Of a stretch of DNA of 64,000 nt, positions 41,787 through 50,606 are shown piece by piece. This stretch comes from Gammaproteobacteria bacterium (GTDB lineage: Bacteria; Pseudomonadota; Gammaproteobacteria; UBA6429; Thiohalophilaceae), in the NCBI GenBank assembly GCA_029880855.1, contig JAOUNS010000007.1:1-64000 (forward strand). Direction: 5' to 3'. The notes beneath the pieces were generated by a model. That model did not search any database. It was not told where the DNA came from and saw only the letters and a list, made by a program, of their open reading frames with translations. Position 1 is the stretch's first letter, and every line of letters begins with the position of its first letter. Position numbers and translations under genes: made by a program.

Positions 41787-43061
41787 CTAGTTTAATTGGA
41801 TGCGCTGACCCCACGGTACAGGCAATTTCCCTTTGACCAGCCACAATACCGGATAATCAGGCATATAGCCCGGAAAACGGCCTTCCGCATCGGTAAAGTA
41901 GATCAATAAATCCGGCGCCCTGTCCTGCCTGTCGGCCCACTCAAAGACCGGTACAAAATCTGTTCCACCACCACCCGGGATGTTTTTCGGCAAGGCAAAC
42001 TCTTCCCAGGGTTCATAGACCCAGGGACAGGCATCAGCGATTTTTGAGTCGCAGGCCAACAGGGTGACCCGCGCCCGTATTTGACCCTTGATGGCGTCTA
42101 TCTCGGCGACGAAATCATTCAATTCATCTTCATGGATCGAGCCACTGGTATCCAGCGCCACCACCAATTCCGCCTGGGAACTGCGCAGGCTGGGGAAGAT
42201 GGCCGGATCACCGCGCCGGTTAGAGGGCCGGGTGTAGCTGTAATCATCGCGGGCAATACCCGACATGTAGCGGGCCAGCAACATGCGCCAGGGCAGGCGG
42301 GGCTGTAACAGGAAATCCACCAGTCGCGCCATATCACCGTCCATCTTGCCGGCTTGCAGGGCCTGTTGGGCGGCGCCGGCCAAACGCTGTTGCCACTGCA
42401 CGTGCAGCGATTCACGCTCTTCATAACCCAGCGGCGGCGGTTGTGATGCACCGCCCTCGCCACCCTGCTGTTCCGGGTCCTGTTCCGGCTGACGGCCGCC
42501 CTGCGGCGGCGGTTGCCCACCCTGTTGCCCCTGCTTTGCTTCATCCGGGTTCTTTGGTGGTGAGGGCGGTGGTTTCTGCTTGTTTTGTGAGGAAGATGAG
42601 TCCTGTGGATCATCATAAATATGTTGATCCAGCGTCTCTTCGTTTTCGTTATCCTCGATATAAGGATAGATCTCTTCGGCCGTCATGCCCTCAAAAGTCT
42701 TTTCTGACAAGGAGCCGGGAGGTGGTTTCAGTCCTTCCTTGATCAAAATGGGATTGATGGCGTAATCGCAGGCGATATCCCAGCGATGTTTGACACGGTT
42801 TTCCCGTCTGGCGAAATGGGACAAGGCACAATGCAGTGCCTCATGGGCCAGCACAAACTCGGTTTCACTCAGGCTCAGTTGTTCGATGAACTCAGGATTG
42901 TAGTAAAAGCTGCGTGCATCCGTCGCGGTGGTCTTGCACCATTCCGGATTGGCTTCAACGATGGGCAGGCGCAGGACCAGTGCCCCAAGAAACGGTTTGT
43001 CGATAATCAACCGGGTCCGCGCCGCCGCCAGTTTGGTATCATTATCCTGCTTCATCGACAT
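41787..43061 (-). CDS. VWA-like (DUF2201) metallopeptidase-type protein
   Basis: A 424-aa protein of the DUF2201/COG3864 type. N-terminal domain has HEALH at about 73-77 followed by Cys-Ala-Leu-Ser-His, a zinc-binding-like motif. A proline/glutamine-rich linker (about 155-215) follows. The C-terminal VWA domain has an intact MIDAS DTSGS (about 306) and TLLACDSKI. Such proteins pair with MoxR ATPases to insert metals or remodel complexes. 45 bases separate it from the MoxR gene. Confidence 0.85.
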   Translation of the reverse strand: MSMKQDNDTKLAAARTRLIIDKPFLGALVLRLPIVEANPEWCKTTATDARSFYYNPEFIEQLSLSETEFVLAHEALHCALSHFARRENRVKHRWDIACDYAINPILIKEGLKPPPGSLSEKTFEGMTAEEIYPYIEDNENEETLDQHIYDDPQDSSSSQNKQKPPPSPPKNPDEAKQGQQGGQPPPQGGRQPEQDPEQQGGEGGASQPPPLGYEERESLHVQWQQRLAGAAQQALQAGKMDGDMARLVDFLLQPRLPWRMLLARYMSGIARDDYSYTRPSNRRGDPAIFPSLRSSQAELVVALDTSGSIHEDELNDFVAEIDAIKGQIRARVTLLACDSKIADACPWVYEPWEEFALPKNIPGGGGTDFVPVFEWADRQDRAPDLLIYFTDAEGRFPGYMPDYPVLWLVKGKLPVPWGQRIQLN

Positions 43062-43106
43062 AGAGTGCGAATATTTAAATGTCAGACCGACCCAACGGTC
43101 GCTTCG

Positions 43107-44153
43107 TTATGACTCATACAACATCAGATCCGCGATCGCAATCGACCAGGCGGTAAATTCCGGTACCGTAAACAACACCGCCCCGATGGCACGATGCATA
43201 TCCGAAACCAGCATCACCCCCATTTCACGCTGTGGAAAGCGACCTGCATAGGTCAGGATGTTGCCGATCACACTGATGGATTCATCCGTATCTCTGGCGC
43301 GAATGGCGCGACCCACCAGGGATGACGCCACGGCATATTGTAAATCGATCTCTTTCGGTACCGAGACCTCTTCACCGCGCAAGATTGCATCGATATCCGG
43401 CATCTGATCCAGATTGGCGACAAACGCATTTAATTCGATGCCGGCGGCGGGTCCCACACAGGCCTGCAGACTGCCCAGCAACAGATCCGGATAGTCGTGG
43501 AATTTCTGCAGCGCTCGCGAGGCAAACTCCCAGGAACGCGGTGAAGGAAAGGCGGTGGGATTATGGGCGGGATCAAATTCGAACAAGAGTTCCGGACGAA
43601 ACCGCACAAAACCGATGATGCGATCATCAATCCCGTTGTTGTAAGCCCAGGCCACCCAGTCATCCAGATTGAGATCAAAATCAAAGTGTGAAAAGCGGTT
43701 TGCCAGCGGTGCCGGCATGCTATAGGTCACACCGCGATCACCCTGCCGGTTACCGGCAGCAAAAATAGCCCAGCCCGCCGGAATCTCATAGGCACCGAGA
43801 CGGCGATCCAGAATCAATTGATAAGCAGCGGCAGACACACTGGGCGGAGCTGAAGTGATCTCATCCAGAAACAGAATCCCTTCCACCCCATGCCGTTTGG
43901 CATCGGGCAACATGGCGGGAATGGCCCATTCGACCAGTTCCCCGTTGCGAAAGGGTATCCCGCGCAGATCACTGGGTTCCATTTGTGATAAGCGAATATC
44001 AATCAGCGGCACCGCATGACGTGTCGCGATCTGGGCGATGATCTGGGATTTGCCGACACCGGGAGGACCCCAAAGCATAACGGGTGTATGGTGACCGGAA
44101 CGTGTGCTGATAAATTCGGTATCAAGAACTTTGCTTAGGTGAGCGGGACGCAT
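43107..44153 (-). CDS. MoxR family AAA+ ATPase
   Basis: A 348-aa ATPase with Walker A GPPGVGKSQ (about 29-37), Walker B GILFLDEITSAPPSVSAAAYQ, and the APLANRFSHFDF arginine-finger region. MoxR proteins act as chaperones for metal-cofactor insertion or complex assembly with a VWA partner, here encoded next. It opens the minus-strand operon that includes the DsrS-like gene. Confidence 0.93.
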   Translation of the reverse strand: MRPAHLSKVLDTEFISTRSGHHTPVMLWGPPGVGKSQIIAQIATRHAVPLIDIRLSQMEPSDLRGIPFRNGELVEWAIPAMLPDAKRHGVEGILFLDEITSAPPSVSAAAYQLILDRRLGAYEIPAGWAIFAAGNRQGDRGVTYSMPAPLANRFSHFDFDLNLDDWVAWAYNNGIDDRIIGFVRFRPELLFEFDPAHNPTAFPSPRSWEFASRALQKFHDYPDLLLGSLQACVGPAAGIELNAFVANLDQMPDIDAILRGEEVSVPKEIDLQYAVASSLVGRAIRARDTDESISVIGNILTYAGRFPQREMGVMLVSDMHRAIGAVLFTVPEFTAWSIAIADLMLYES

Positions 44154-44321
44154 TCAAACTCCAGATTTTCTCGCACTTCTTTTTGTTGTAGTTATATGCC
44201 GGATTAACTTCAAGTTTAGCAGGCTGAAACAAAAGGTATTGCCGTCATCTTAAATTAAGGTTCAGCCGTTTATTGACTGATCTGCCACCGAACAATCACT
44301 GGGCAAACTGCAAGGGAAAGA

Positions 44322-44747
44322 CTAAAACCCGGCCAGGGCATACCATTTCTTTGCCTCTTCCGGATCTTTTTCCACGCCGTTGCCTTCTTCATACATCATG
44401 GCCAGGGTGGTCTGCGATCCGGCCAGCCCCTGCTCTGCGGCCTTCTTAAACCATTCAACCGCAACGGCGGGATCTTTTTCCACACACTCGCCTTCCAGGT
44501 ACATAAACCCCAGGCCGTGTTGCGCCAGGGCGTGCCCCTGTTCAGCGGCGGCTGTCATCCATTTCACCGCCATGGCGGGGTTGGGTGCGACACCCAGTCC
44601 GTTCTGATACATAATCGCCAACCGGTGTTGAGCTTCAGCGTTGCCCTGCTCGGCAAACGGTCCCAGCCGTTGACAGGCCTGACCAAAATGTTTGGACTCA
44701 AATGCCGCCATGGCACTGTTAAAATCAACATCGGCATTATCTATCAT
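44322..44747 (-). CDS. Sel1-repeat protein
   Basis: A 141-aa soluble protein made of three to four Sel1 (TPR-like) repeats of 36 residues with the GLG/AQHxLGxMYxxG pattern (AQHRLAIMYQNGLGVAPNPAMAVKW, AQHGLGFMYLEGECVEKDPAVAVEW, SQTTLAMMYEEGNGVEKDPEEAKKW). No signal peptide. A scaffold for protein contacts, partner unknown. Confidence 0.88.
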   Translation of the reverse strand: MIDNADVDFNSAMAAFESKHFGQACQRLGPFAEQGNAEAQHRLAIMYQNGLGVAPNPAMAVKWMTAAAEQGHALAQHGLGFMYLEGECVEKDPAVAVEWFKKAAEQGLAGSQTTLAMMYEEGNGVEKDPEEAKKWYALAGF

Positions 44748-44939
44748 CGTATGGTTCCCCTTGCACAGATCGTATGCAATACATTATAGAATGCGTATAA
44801 ATATCACCCGCCGGGGCTGATTTGTATATCCCAATCGAGACACTCAGGTATTTTTCCCACTGGAATCAACCACTAAGCAATAGAGAATTTATCCGCCGCC
44901 CACCTCTATAGGGATATACAGGGGCTGAATGGGCTTGGC

Positions 44940-45224
44940 TATACTCCCCGTCCAGGAAAATACCGCCGGCAGTCCCGTACAGGCTGCGAGTCTCCGATTG
45001 TCAGCCGGCATCGAGGCTCAATGAAAAACGGGACCTCCCGGCGATAGTCTGGTATATTCCACCGCGCCCGGCCCGAACCGCATTGACGATTCGCATATAC
45101 ACCGGATAGCGGCACACCGGCAGAGCCGGTACGGATTAGGGTTAAATCCATGTGCATACCGGATTTAACCAATTTTATTCTTAATAAACAAATACTTATA
45201 GAGTTAACGCAAGAGGAGAAACCG
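44940..45224 (+). promoter_or_regulatory. Candidate promoter and long structured leader of the 66-aa sulfur-associated gene
   Basis: A TATACT -10-like box (44940-44945) would start RNA near 44952, leaving about 270 bases before the ATG at 45225. Nested pairings cover 44961-45054: UACC (44961-44964) with GGUA (45051-45054), CGCCGG with CCGGCG (44964-44969/45038-45043), GUCCCGU with ACGGGAC (44972-44978/45028-45034), and GAGUCUCCGAU with AUCGAGGCUC (44988-44998/45010-45019). A second perfect stem GGTTAAATCC/GGATTTAACC (45140-45149/45161-45170) is followed by T-rich DNA. It does not match any riboswitch I know; it could also be a separate small RNA. Confidence 0.4.
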
Positions 45225-45425
45225 ATGCATAACCTTGACATTTACCACAAAACAGTCGTTGAAATGGAAAGCGCAGGCGTTGACGCCGAATACCTGCAGG
45301 GTTGGCAGGGTGGTTTCCTGGTAAACCCAAAGCGTGAAGAACAGCGCGTCAATGAAGCCTATGAAGCCGGTTACGAAGACGGCGCCAACGGCGTGACTGA
45401 CGGCTACAAGAAGTGGTCCAAGTAA
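45225..45425 (+). CDS. Small protein resembling Alvin_2107 family (sulfur globule oxidation)
   Basis: A 66-aa soluble protein: LDIYHKTVVEMESAGVDAEYLQGWQGGFLVNPKREEQRVNEAYEAGYEDGANGVTDGY. It recalls the Alvin_2107 family, named for an Allochromatium vinosum gene that is induced during sulfur globule oxidation; this is from memory, not a search. An open frame extends upstream, but AGAGGAGA precedes ATG 45225. It is monocistronic, with a structured leader before it and a strong terminator after. It is highly acidic and rich in Tyr and Gly at its C-terminus. Confidence 0.7.
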   Translation: MHNLDIYHKTVVEMESAGVDAEYLQGWQGGFLVNPKREEQRVNEAYEAGYEDGANGVTDGYKKWSK

Positions 45426-45453
45426 CAAACCACTTTACACAGCCAATACAAAA

Positions 45454-45483
45454 AACGGCGGGTTATCCCGCCGTTTTTTTTTT
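45454..45483. terminator. Strong rho-independent terminator shared by convergent genes
   Basis: AACGGCGGG-TTAT-CCCGCCGTT followed by ten T and preceded by six A, so it can work in both directions. The A run is on the other strand for the gene ending at 45482, whose stop codon overlaps the T run. Confidence 0.95.
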
Positions 45484-46258
45484 ATTCTTCCAGACCCAGA
45501 TTCAGCTCAAACCATAAAGACATGCGTAACTGCATGGTCGCCTCAATGATAATATCCCGGCCGTTTTTAATATCCGAGGTTTCCAAGTGGTAGACAACAT
45601 ACTCCTGCCCCGCTTCCTTGTGCTCCCACTTTGGCTCCACAGTGCGTGCTTTGTGCGCAACCACACCGGCCACCTTGTATTTCCCACTCAGATATAACGC
45701 ATAGGCCCTGTTCCAGTAATTCACGGTAATATGACCAACCTGTTTACGGCGCTTTTTATCGATAATCTCCAGATTTAATTCCCGGCTATCCCCGGGATAG
45801 ACGAGAATTTTTGGGCTGATCACATAATCTTCGGGCAGGGATTTGATAAACATCGCATATTTGGAATGCTTATACGCCGGTTTGCCGGAGTAATCCGGAA
45901 TTGTAATTGCCAGATAACCATCCAGTTCCTTGATTCTTCTGGACATGCTGCCGGTTAAACATTCCTGCAGGTCACTGCCCTGCCGGCCTTTGCAAGCGTC
46001 TGTTCTGGATTTAATCCAGTTACGCTGTGAGGCTTTGATCACCGCCAGTGTTGCGGCGTCTTTATCTTTTCTTGCCGCTTTGTAAGCCTTGGCCAATGCA
46101 ATATCCAAATCAGCCAGCGCCTGATTTGCGCAGATTGCTTTTTCGATGTCCGTGCCTGCTTTCTTGCAATCAAAGCCGGCTTTGATCTCAGCCGCCTGCA
46201 CAGCTGAGCTACTGCACAATATTCCAAGCAGCAAAAACAATCTGGTTTTATCCCTCAT
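45482..46258 (-). CDS. Secreted protein with LprI-N (DUF1311) domain
   Basis: A 258-aa protein with a signal peptide ending in AVQA (about residue 22). The N-terminal domain has the LprI/DUF1311 pattern of paired cysteines and FDCKKAGTDIEKAICANQALADLDIALAKAYKAA, ending in RTDACKGRQGSDLQECL. The remaining 140 residues form a beta-rich domain I cannot assign. LprI domains inhibit lysozymes in some species. The stop coincides with a shared terminator. Confidence 0.85.
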   Translation of the reverse strand: MRDKTRLFLLLGILCSSSAVQAAEIKAGFDCKKAGTDIEKAICANQALADLDIALAKAYKAARKDKDAATLAVIKASQRNWIKSRTDACKGRQGSDLQECLTGSMSRRIKELDGYLAITIPDYSGKPAYKHSKYAMFIKSLPEDYVISPKILVYPGDSRELNLEIIDKKRRKQVGHITVNYWNRAYALYLSGKYKVAGVVAHKARTVEPKWEHKEAGQEYVVYHLETSDIKNGRDIIIEATMQLRMSLWFELNLGLEE

Positions 46259-46602
46259 ATAAACTCCGTATTTTAATCAAAGAATTGCTATTTAAAGGCT
46301 GGATGGTCCGTTTCTGTTTCGGCCTGATTGACAGTCGTCTTTAGTCCCTAAGGCCAATCAGCCTCCGTATCCGGTTACACGAAAACGTTAAATCACCATG
46401 GGTCATTACCTGATACTGCGGTTTTCCGGTGATAACGGCGGGTGCCCGGGCAACACGGAAAAATCGGGCAAGAGAAGATGGCAAGAACAAGAATGAAGAG
46501 GGGATTAAGGTGACAGGTTGTAATACCGTCAACAATCGGACCGGGACATCATGCATTTGGGCAATGCATGGCCCGGTGCCTGATGCTTGCAGAATAGAGA
46601 CG
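46259..46602. other. Gene-free region with a hairpin downstream of the next minus-strand gene
   Basis: 344 bases with no gene. ACCGGG...CCCGGT (46540-46545/46572-46577) encloses ATGCAT...ATGCAT, a hairpin that could terminate the gene at 46603, though no T run follows. Nothing else is recognised. Confidence 0.5.
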
Positions 46603-47151
46603 TTACATAAACAAATTCGGGACTGATTTCTTCAGGGTAGCCATGATCTCCCGGACCTCAATCTCGCTGATCTGGCCTGAAACCCATTGGCGGTTTTTCT
46701 CACCCATGTGTTGTGCGACAAAATCGCCAAAGTAGCGTTTCATGGGGAAACCCGGACCATCCTGTTCGCTGTACGAGAAATCGGCATAATCGGCCATGCG
46801 CTGATTCAGCAGATCAATAAAAGCCTGTTTGTACTCCCCCGACCCCTGGACATCTCGACGATTGTCTTCCATGTGCTTGGCGGATTTGAGGGCCAGTTCC
46901 CCCATAAAGCGTTGGCGTTCTTCTGCACTGAATCGCTCGATGGTCATGCGATCAATGATGTGAATGGTAAACGTCAGGATCTCACCGATAATATCCAGCC
47001 GCTGGCTTTGTGTGTCGGTTTGATACTCGTGATTCTCCAGATTCAGGACTGTGTTGGCGGCGATACGCCAGGCGATAAAGGCCAATGCAGCGCCAATCTC
47101 TTCGACAGTATGGGTCTTGTCTTTCTTGCTCCACTTGCTTCTAACGCGCAC
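46603..47151 (-). CDS. Conserved hypothetical protein
   Basis: A 182-aa soluble, mostly helical protein. GTG start with GAGGAAA six bases upstream. The N-terminus is very basic (MRVRSKWSKKDKTH) and is followed by a hydrophobic helix ALAFIAWRIAANTVLNLEN and a long DIIGEILTFTIHIIDRM helix. I recall similar unnamed proteins in other gammaproteobacteria but no function. It is divergent from the next gene. Confidence 0.7.
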   Translation of the reverse strand: MRVRSKWSKKDKTHTVEEIGAALAFIAWRIAANTVLNLENHEYQTDTQSQRLDIIGEILTFTIHIIDRMTIERFSAEERQRFMGELALKSAKHMEDNRRDVQGSGEYKQAFIDLLNQRMADYADFSYSEQDGPGFPMKRYFGDFVAQHMGEKNRQWVSGQISEIEVREIMATLKKSVPNLFM

Positions 47152-47320
47152 TGTTATTTCCTCAATTTAAATAGTCTCAATCACTGACTGGGGACCGATC
47201 ACAGACCCCGACCGACAGGTTGGGTATCGGTACAGGATCATGCTATGATTAAAAACAAAGTATTTTACTAGGTTATTAGTCGGCCATACAAGCCATTCTC
47301 ATATTGCATATAATGATCTC

Positions 47321-48364
47321 ATGAATTCTGATCTCGAAACAATCCGCCAGGTCGTCCAACACAACTGCCACATTACCGATGCCGGGTACGCCGCTGACTA
47401 CACCCTTTGCATCTATCTCCTCAAGATGCGTGAGTTCTACCGTTGGGAAAACAAACAGGGCTTTGGCACCGATCTGCCACGGGAAGATATCGGCGTATGG
47501 TTGCGAAAACGTGAAGCATTATGGGAGAGTCTGGAAGACGCCGACTTTCGGCCGATCCCCCTTGGCGGGGAAGACATTGACCCCTTCGAAACCGATCGCA
47601 TCAATGCCGATTTGCTGAACCAGGGTTATGTTTACAGTGGCGGACTGGGCTTGCAGACCAAGCCCCATTTCTTCCTTGGCCGTCTGGAACAACAGATCGA
47701 CCAGGACGGCTATCGAATCCTCATCACCAGCGAAGAGCTGGCCCGGGATCTGACTGCACCGCCGGCTATGTCCCTGGGTCAAACCATCTTCATCCGGCGC
47801 GAATCCCTGCGCCGTATGGTCTGGGAAAAGGTGGAACAGTGGGATTGGAACAAGCTGGATAACCCGTTGGGGCGAGCCATCGCCTGTTATGATTTCAGAA
47901 CTAACCTTGAAAGCGCCCTGGAGGCCATGACAGAGGCCGAATTGAAGGTCGTGCTTTGGCACGAAATTGGCGAAATCAAGGCCGGACAGCTGTTGGGTGA
48001 GCAGTGGGAGGAGATGCTGATGGCGCTGCCCCGCTCCCGTGCAGAGTTTATGGTCCGCTCGGTCCGCGATCATCTGGCGGATGCCCTGGTCACTCTGCCC
48101 CATCTGCTGGAACAGGGAAATACCGCCTCCATCCACTTCTACATGGGTAATCTGGCCCATATGCGCAAAGAGTTGTTCCCGGGCCTGCGCAGTGCCTACG
48201 ATCAATGGTTACAGAGCAACGACACCGCCGCTTTGCGTGATATTACGGAAATCAGCCGGCAACACTGGCTTAATTTGGGCCGACAATGCCTGGAAATCTA
48301 TCAGGCCCGGCCGCTCGACTGGATCAAACAGTTGGAAAACTTGCTGGAAACAAGCTGTCTGTAA
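47321..48364 (+). CDS. Conserved hypothetical protein (resembles Sfum_1244 family)
   Basis: A 347-aa soluble protein with no signal. LWHEIGEIKAGQLLGEQWEEML, near residues 206-229, contains an HEIGE motif that resembles but does not match a zinc HExxH. Blocks RVLRKREALWESLEDADFRPIPL-like and GLGLQTKPHFFLGRL are characteristic. I recall this as the Sfum_1244 family, of unknown function. It overlaps no neighbour and lies 26 bases before the oxygenase. Confidence 0.78.
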   Translation: MNSDLETIRQVVQHNCHITDAGYAADYTLCIYLLKMREFYRWENKQGFGTDLPREDIGVWLRKREALWESLEDADFRPIPLGGEDIDPFETDRINADLLNQGYVYSGGLGLQTKPHFFLGRLEQQIDQDGYRILITSEELARDLTAPPAMSLGQTIFIRRESLRRMVWEKVEQWDWNKLDNPLGRAIACYDFRTNLESALEAMTEAELKVVLWHEIGEIKAGQLLGEQWEEMLMALPRSRAEFMVRSVRDHLADALVTLPHLLEQGNTASIHFYMGNLAHMRKELFPGLRSAYDQWLQSNDTAALRDITEISRQHWLNLGRQCLEIYQARPLDWIKQLENLLETSCL

Positions 48365-48390
48365 GACAATCTCCCATCTCAACGCAGTAC

Positions 48391-49005
48391 ATGAAGACCA
48401 CCGCCATGGAAAAAACCATTACGCCGCTCACATCCATCCGTGAGTTAAAGCCCAATACCTTCATCTTTGAAAAGAAAAATGCCCTGCCTGCTGAGGCCTG
48501 TGTGGAGATGATCCGCCGTTTCGAGGAACACACTGACGAACAATATGAAGGCCGCATCGGCCAGACGGTGGATAAAAACGCGAGCATCAAAAAGACAACC
48601 GATCTGGTGGTCAGTGGCAAACCCCACTGGCAAGATGTAGATCGCGCCCTCTTCTATTCACTGGGTATGGCCATCAAGGAATTCCGCGAGACCTTTCCCT
48701 ACTTCAAAGGGCCGTTCAAGGATATGGGTTACAACCTGCAACGTTATGTGCCGGGCGAGCATTACCATTGGCATATCGACGGCGGCAGCCATGATTTCGC
48801 CATGCGCCAGCTGGTCGCCCTGTGGTACCTGAATGATGTGCCCGGCCCCGGCGGCGAGACCGAGTTTCTCTACCAGGATATGAAAGTCACCCCTGAACAG
48901 GGCAAACTGATCCTCTTCCCCCCCTTCTGGACCCATGAGCACCGTGCAGTGACGGTCCGGGAAGGCGTCAAGTACATCGCCACCACCTGGGTGGTTTTCG
49001 CCTGA
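48391..49005 (+). CDS. 2-oxoglutarate/Fe(II)-dependent oxygenase
   Basis: A 204-aa protein of the prolyl-4-hydroxylase type. The iron triad is seen as HWHID (H-x-D) and a later H in FPPFWTHEHRAVTVREG, whose Arg binds 2-oxoglutarate. LVALWYLNDVPGPGGETEFLYQ is the conserved core strand. The substrate is unknown. Two ATGs (48391 and 48406) are possible; neither has a strong ribosome site, and the frame is open further upstream. Confidence 0.85.
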   Translation: MKTTAMEKTITPLTSIRELKPNTFIFEKKNALPAEACVEMIRRFEEHTDEQYEGRIGQTVDKNASIKKTTDLVVSGKPHWQDVDRALFYSLGMAIKEFRETFPYFKGPFKDMGYNLQRYVPGEHYHWHIDGGSHDFAMRQLVALWYLNDVPGPGGETEFLYQDMKVTPEQGKLILFPPFWTHEHRAVTVREGVKYIATTWVVFA

Positions 49006-49040
49006 GCCCTCCCCTCTGCCCTTCCCTGTAAACTGACGCG

Positions 49041-50258
49041 TTATTCCATCGCCAGTTTGACGGCGGCATCACGAGCCAGCACCGGCAAGAGCCAGGCTAT
49101 CGGGTTGGAGTGATGCTCCCCCAGATAGGGAAAGTTGGGCTGCGGCAAGGCGGTGGGGGCTGCAATACCCATGGTAATGGCACGACCCTGGCCGCCATTG
49201 ATCATATTGGTGAAGAGCTTGTCGATGATGATATCACCCGGTACACGTCCACCCGCACGGCTGTACGACTGATTTCGTATGGTCGACATTTCAATATCGA
49301 AATAGGCATCGATCACGAACTTCTTCGACATATCCAGCACCAGAAAATCATGTAACAGCACATCGGCAAATACGGCGCGATCATTCTCTTTCCAATCCAG
49401 GACTTTATCCAGGTTGTCAAAGTACGTCAGATTGGAGATCAAGCGTTCACGGAATTGCCGGTAGGCGGCCGGATCCACCGCAAAGGTATCCTGCCGGTTA
49501 TACAGATCCCGCAAATCATTTACCTTCTTGCGGTCCACCAGTCGGGCATTGCTCACTTCCGGGCGGCCGACACGATCAATACGTCGATAGGTGGTCGCCC
49601 CTTCATCCATGGTCAATGTCTCGCCTGCCACAGCCCACAGCGTGGTCGGTGCGTCACCCAGCACCTTCTTCACATCGAATTCAAAAATAATACTGAGGGC
49701 GTTGATGTTTGACATGTTGTTGCTGACGCCCGGTTCGGGCAATTTGCCTTGTTTTACAATCTCGGCAAACCAGGAACTGTTAAATATGAAAGGATCGGCC
49801 CGCCGTCCGGCAAAAATCCGTACACCATCAGCATCGCTCGTTGCAACATCATCCACCTTGAATTTGAACGCCTTGCCGGTTGGCAAGGTACAGGTTGCAT
49901 AATGATCCCCTTCGTGCGGTGTTTCAAACCGGCAACTGAAAACTTTGGTGGCGCCTTTATACTTGAACAAGCCATGAGGTCCGGGCCGGGTCAGTTCCAG
50001 ATTGCGCACGGCAATTTGATATAACACCTGATGAGCGAAATGACCATTGTGTGGAACAAAGGGATAGACGTTCATCACCACAACCATATGTCCCGGTTTG
50101 GTCGGACTGGGAAAGGCAAACAGATCGCTGATATCCGCCATGGGGTGATCTATGGTTACTCGCCCATCCACATGATCACTGGCAAAAGCACTGTTCGTCA
50201 TGACGATGAATAAACTGATTAATTGCACAAGTCTGACTATAAAAGTTGTTTGACTCAT
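49041..50258 (-). CDS. DUF4331 family secreted protein
   Basis: A 405-aa protein with a signal peptide ending NSAFA (about residue 26). The mature protein begins SDHVDGRVTIDHPMADISDLFAFPSP, the DUF4331 start, with further conserved parts ADPFIFNSSW, NINALSIIFEF and RVGRPEVSNARL. Function of DUF4331 is unknown; members are periplasmic or outer-membrane associated. It is divergent from the flavoprotein gene. Confidence 0.9.
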   Translation of the reverse strand: MSQTTFIVRLVQLISLFIVMTNSAFASDHVDGRVTIDHPMADISDLFAFPSPTKPGHMVVVMNVYPFVPHNGHFAHQVLYQIAVRNLELTRPGPHGLFKYKGATKVFSCRFETPHEGDHYATCTLPTGKAFKFKVDDVATSDADGVRIFAGRRADPFIFNSSWFAEIVKQGKLPEPGVSNNMSNINALSIIFEFDVKKVLGDAPTTLWAVAGETLTMDEGATTYRRIDRVGRPEVSNARLVDRKKVNDLRDLYNRQDTFAVDPAAYRQFRERLISNLTYFDNLDKVLDWKENDRAVFADVLLHDFLVLDMSKKFVIDAYFDIEMSTIRNQSYSRAGGRVPGDIIIDKLFTNMINGGQGRAITMGIAAPTALPQPNFPYLGEHHSNPIAWLLPVLARDAAVKLAME

Positions 50259-50606
50259 AATCCCTCATTTTTATTATTAATTGTAAAGACTGTGTATGAA
50301 GTGAATGTTCAGTATGGGCAATATTAGGTAAATAGCAATCTGCCTTCACGCCGGTGTTTTTTTGACCAGTACTGTTAATATTGTTTCCTTACCTGAATCT
50401 GCCGGCAGCACAAACAAGAACAGTCGGCCGGGATCCAACGGATCTCCTGCCGATCAGACTCGCTATACCATAGATAATCACTCAACAAAAAAAATGTGAT
50501 TATCAACACATATTTATGGGTTGCAGATCACATCAGGCACCGATTTCTGTACCATACTTCTTTCTGTTTCAATCATCTGACCAGTCAACACTTTGGGATT
50601 AATCTT
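50259..50606. other. Divergent leader region between DUF4331 and the flavoprotein
   Basis: 348 bases between the two divergent starts. AT-rich at 50259-50400 and again at 50465-50510. The GATAATCAC/GTGATTATC inverted repeat at 50473-50504 lies 103 bases before the likely flavoprotein start. The frame of the flavoprotein is open through this part from 50496, but no ribosome site supports that longer form. Confidence 0.5.
50473..50504. promoter_or_regulatory. Inverted repeat, candidate regulator site
   Basis: GATAATCAC (50473-50481) and GTGATTATC (50496-50504), perfect 9-bp arms with a 14-nt A-rich spacer, upstream of the flavoprotein gene. The spacing suits two turns of DNA less than one regulator dimer would need, so its role is uncertain. 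Confidence 0.35.

Noticed and set aside
44939-45241. Minus-strand frame of 100 codons over the structured leader
   Set aside because: It covers the leader and the start of the 66-aa gene, has no ribosome site and no protein-like pattern.
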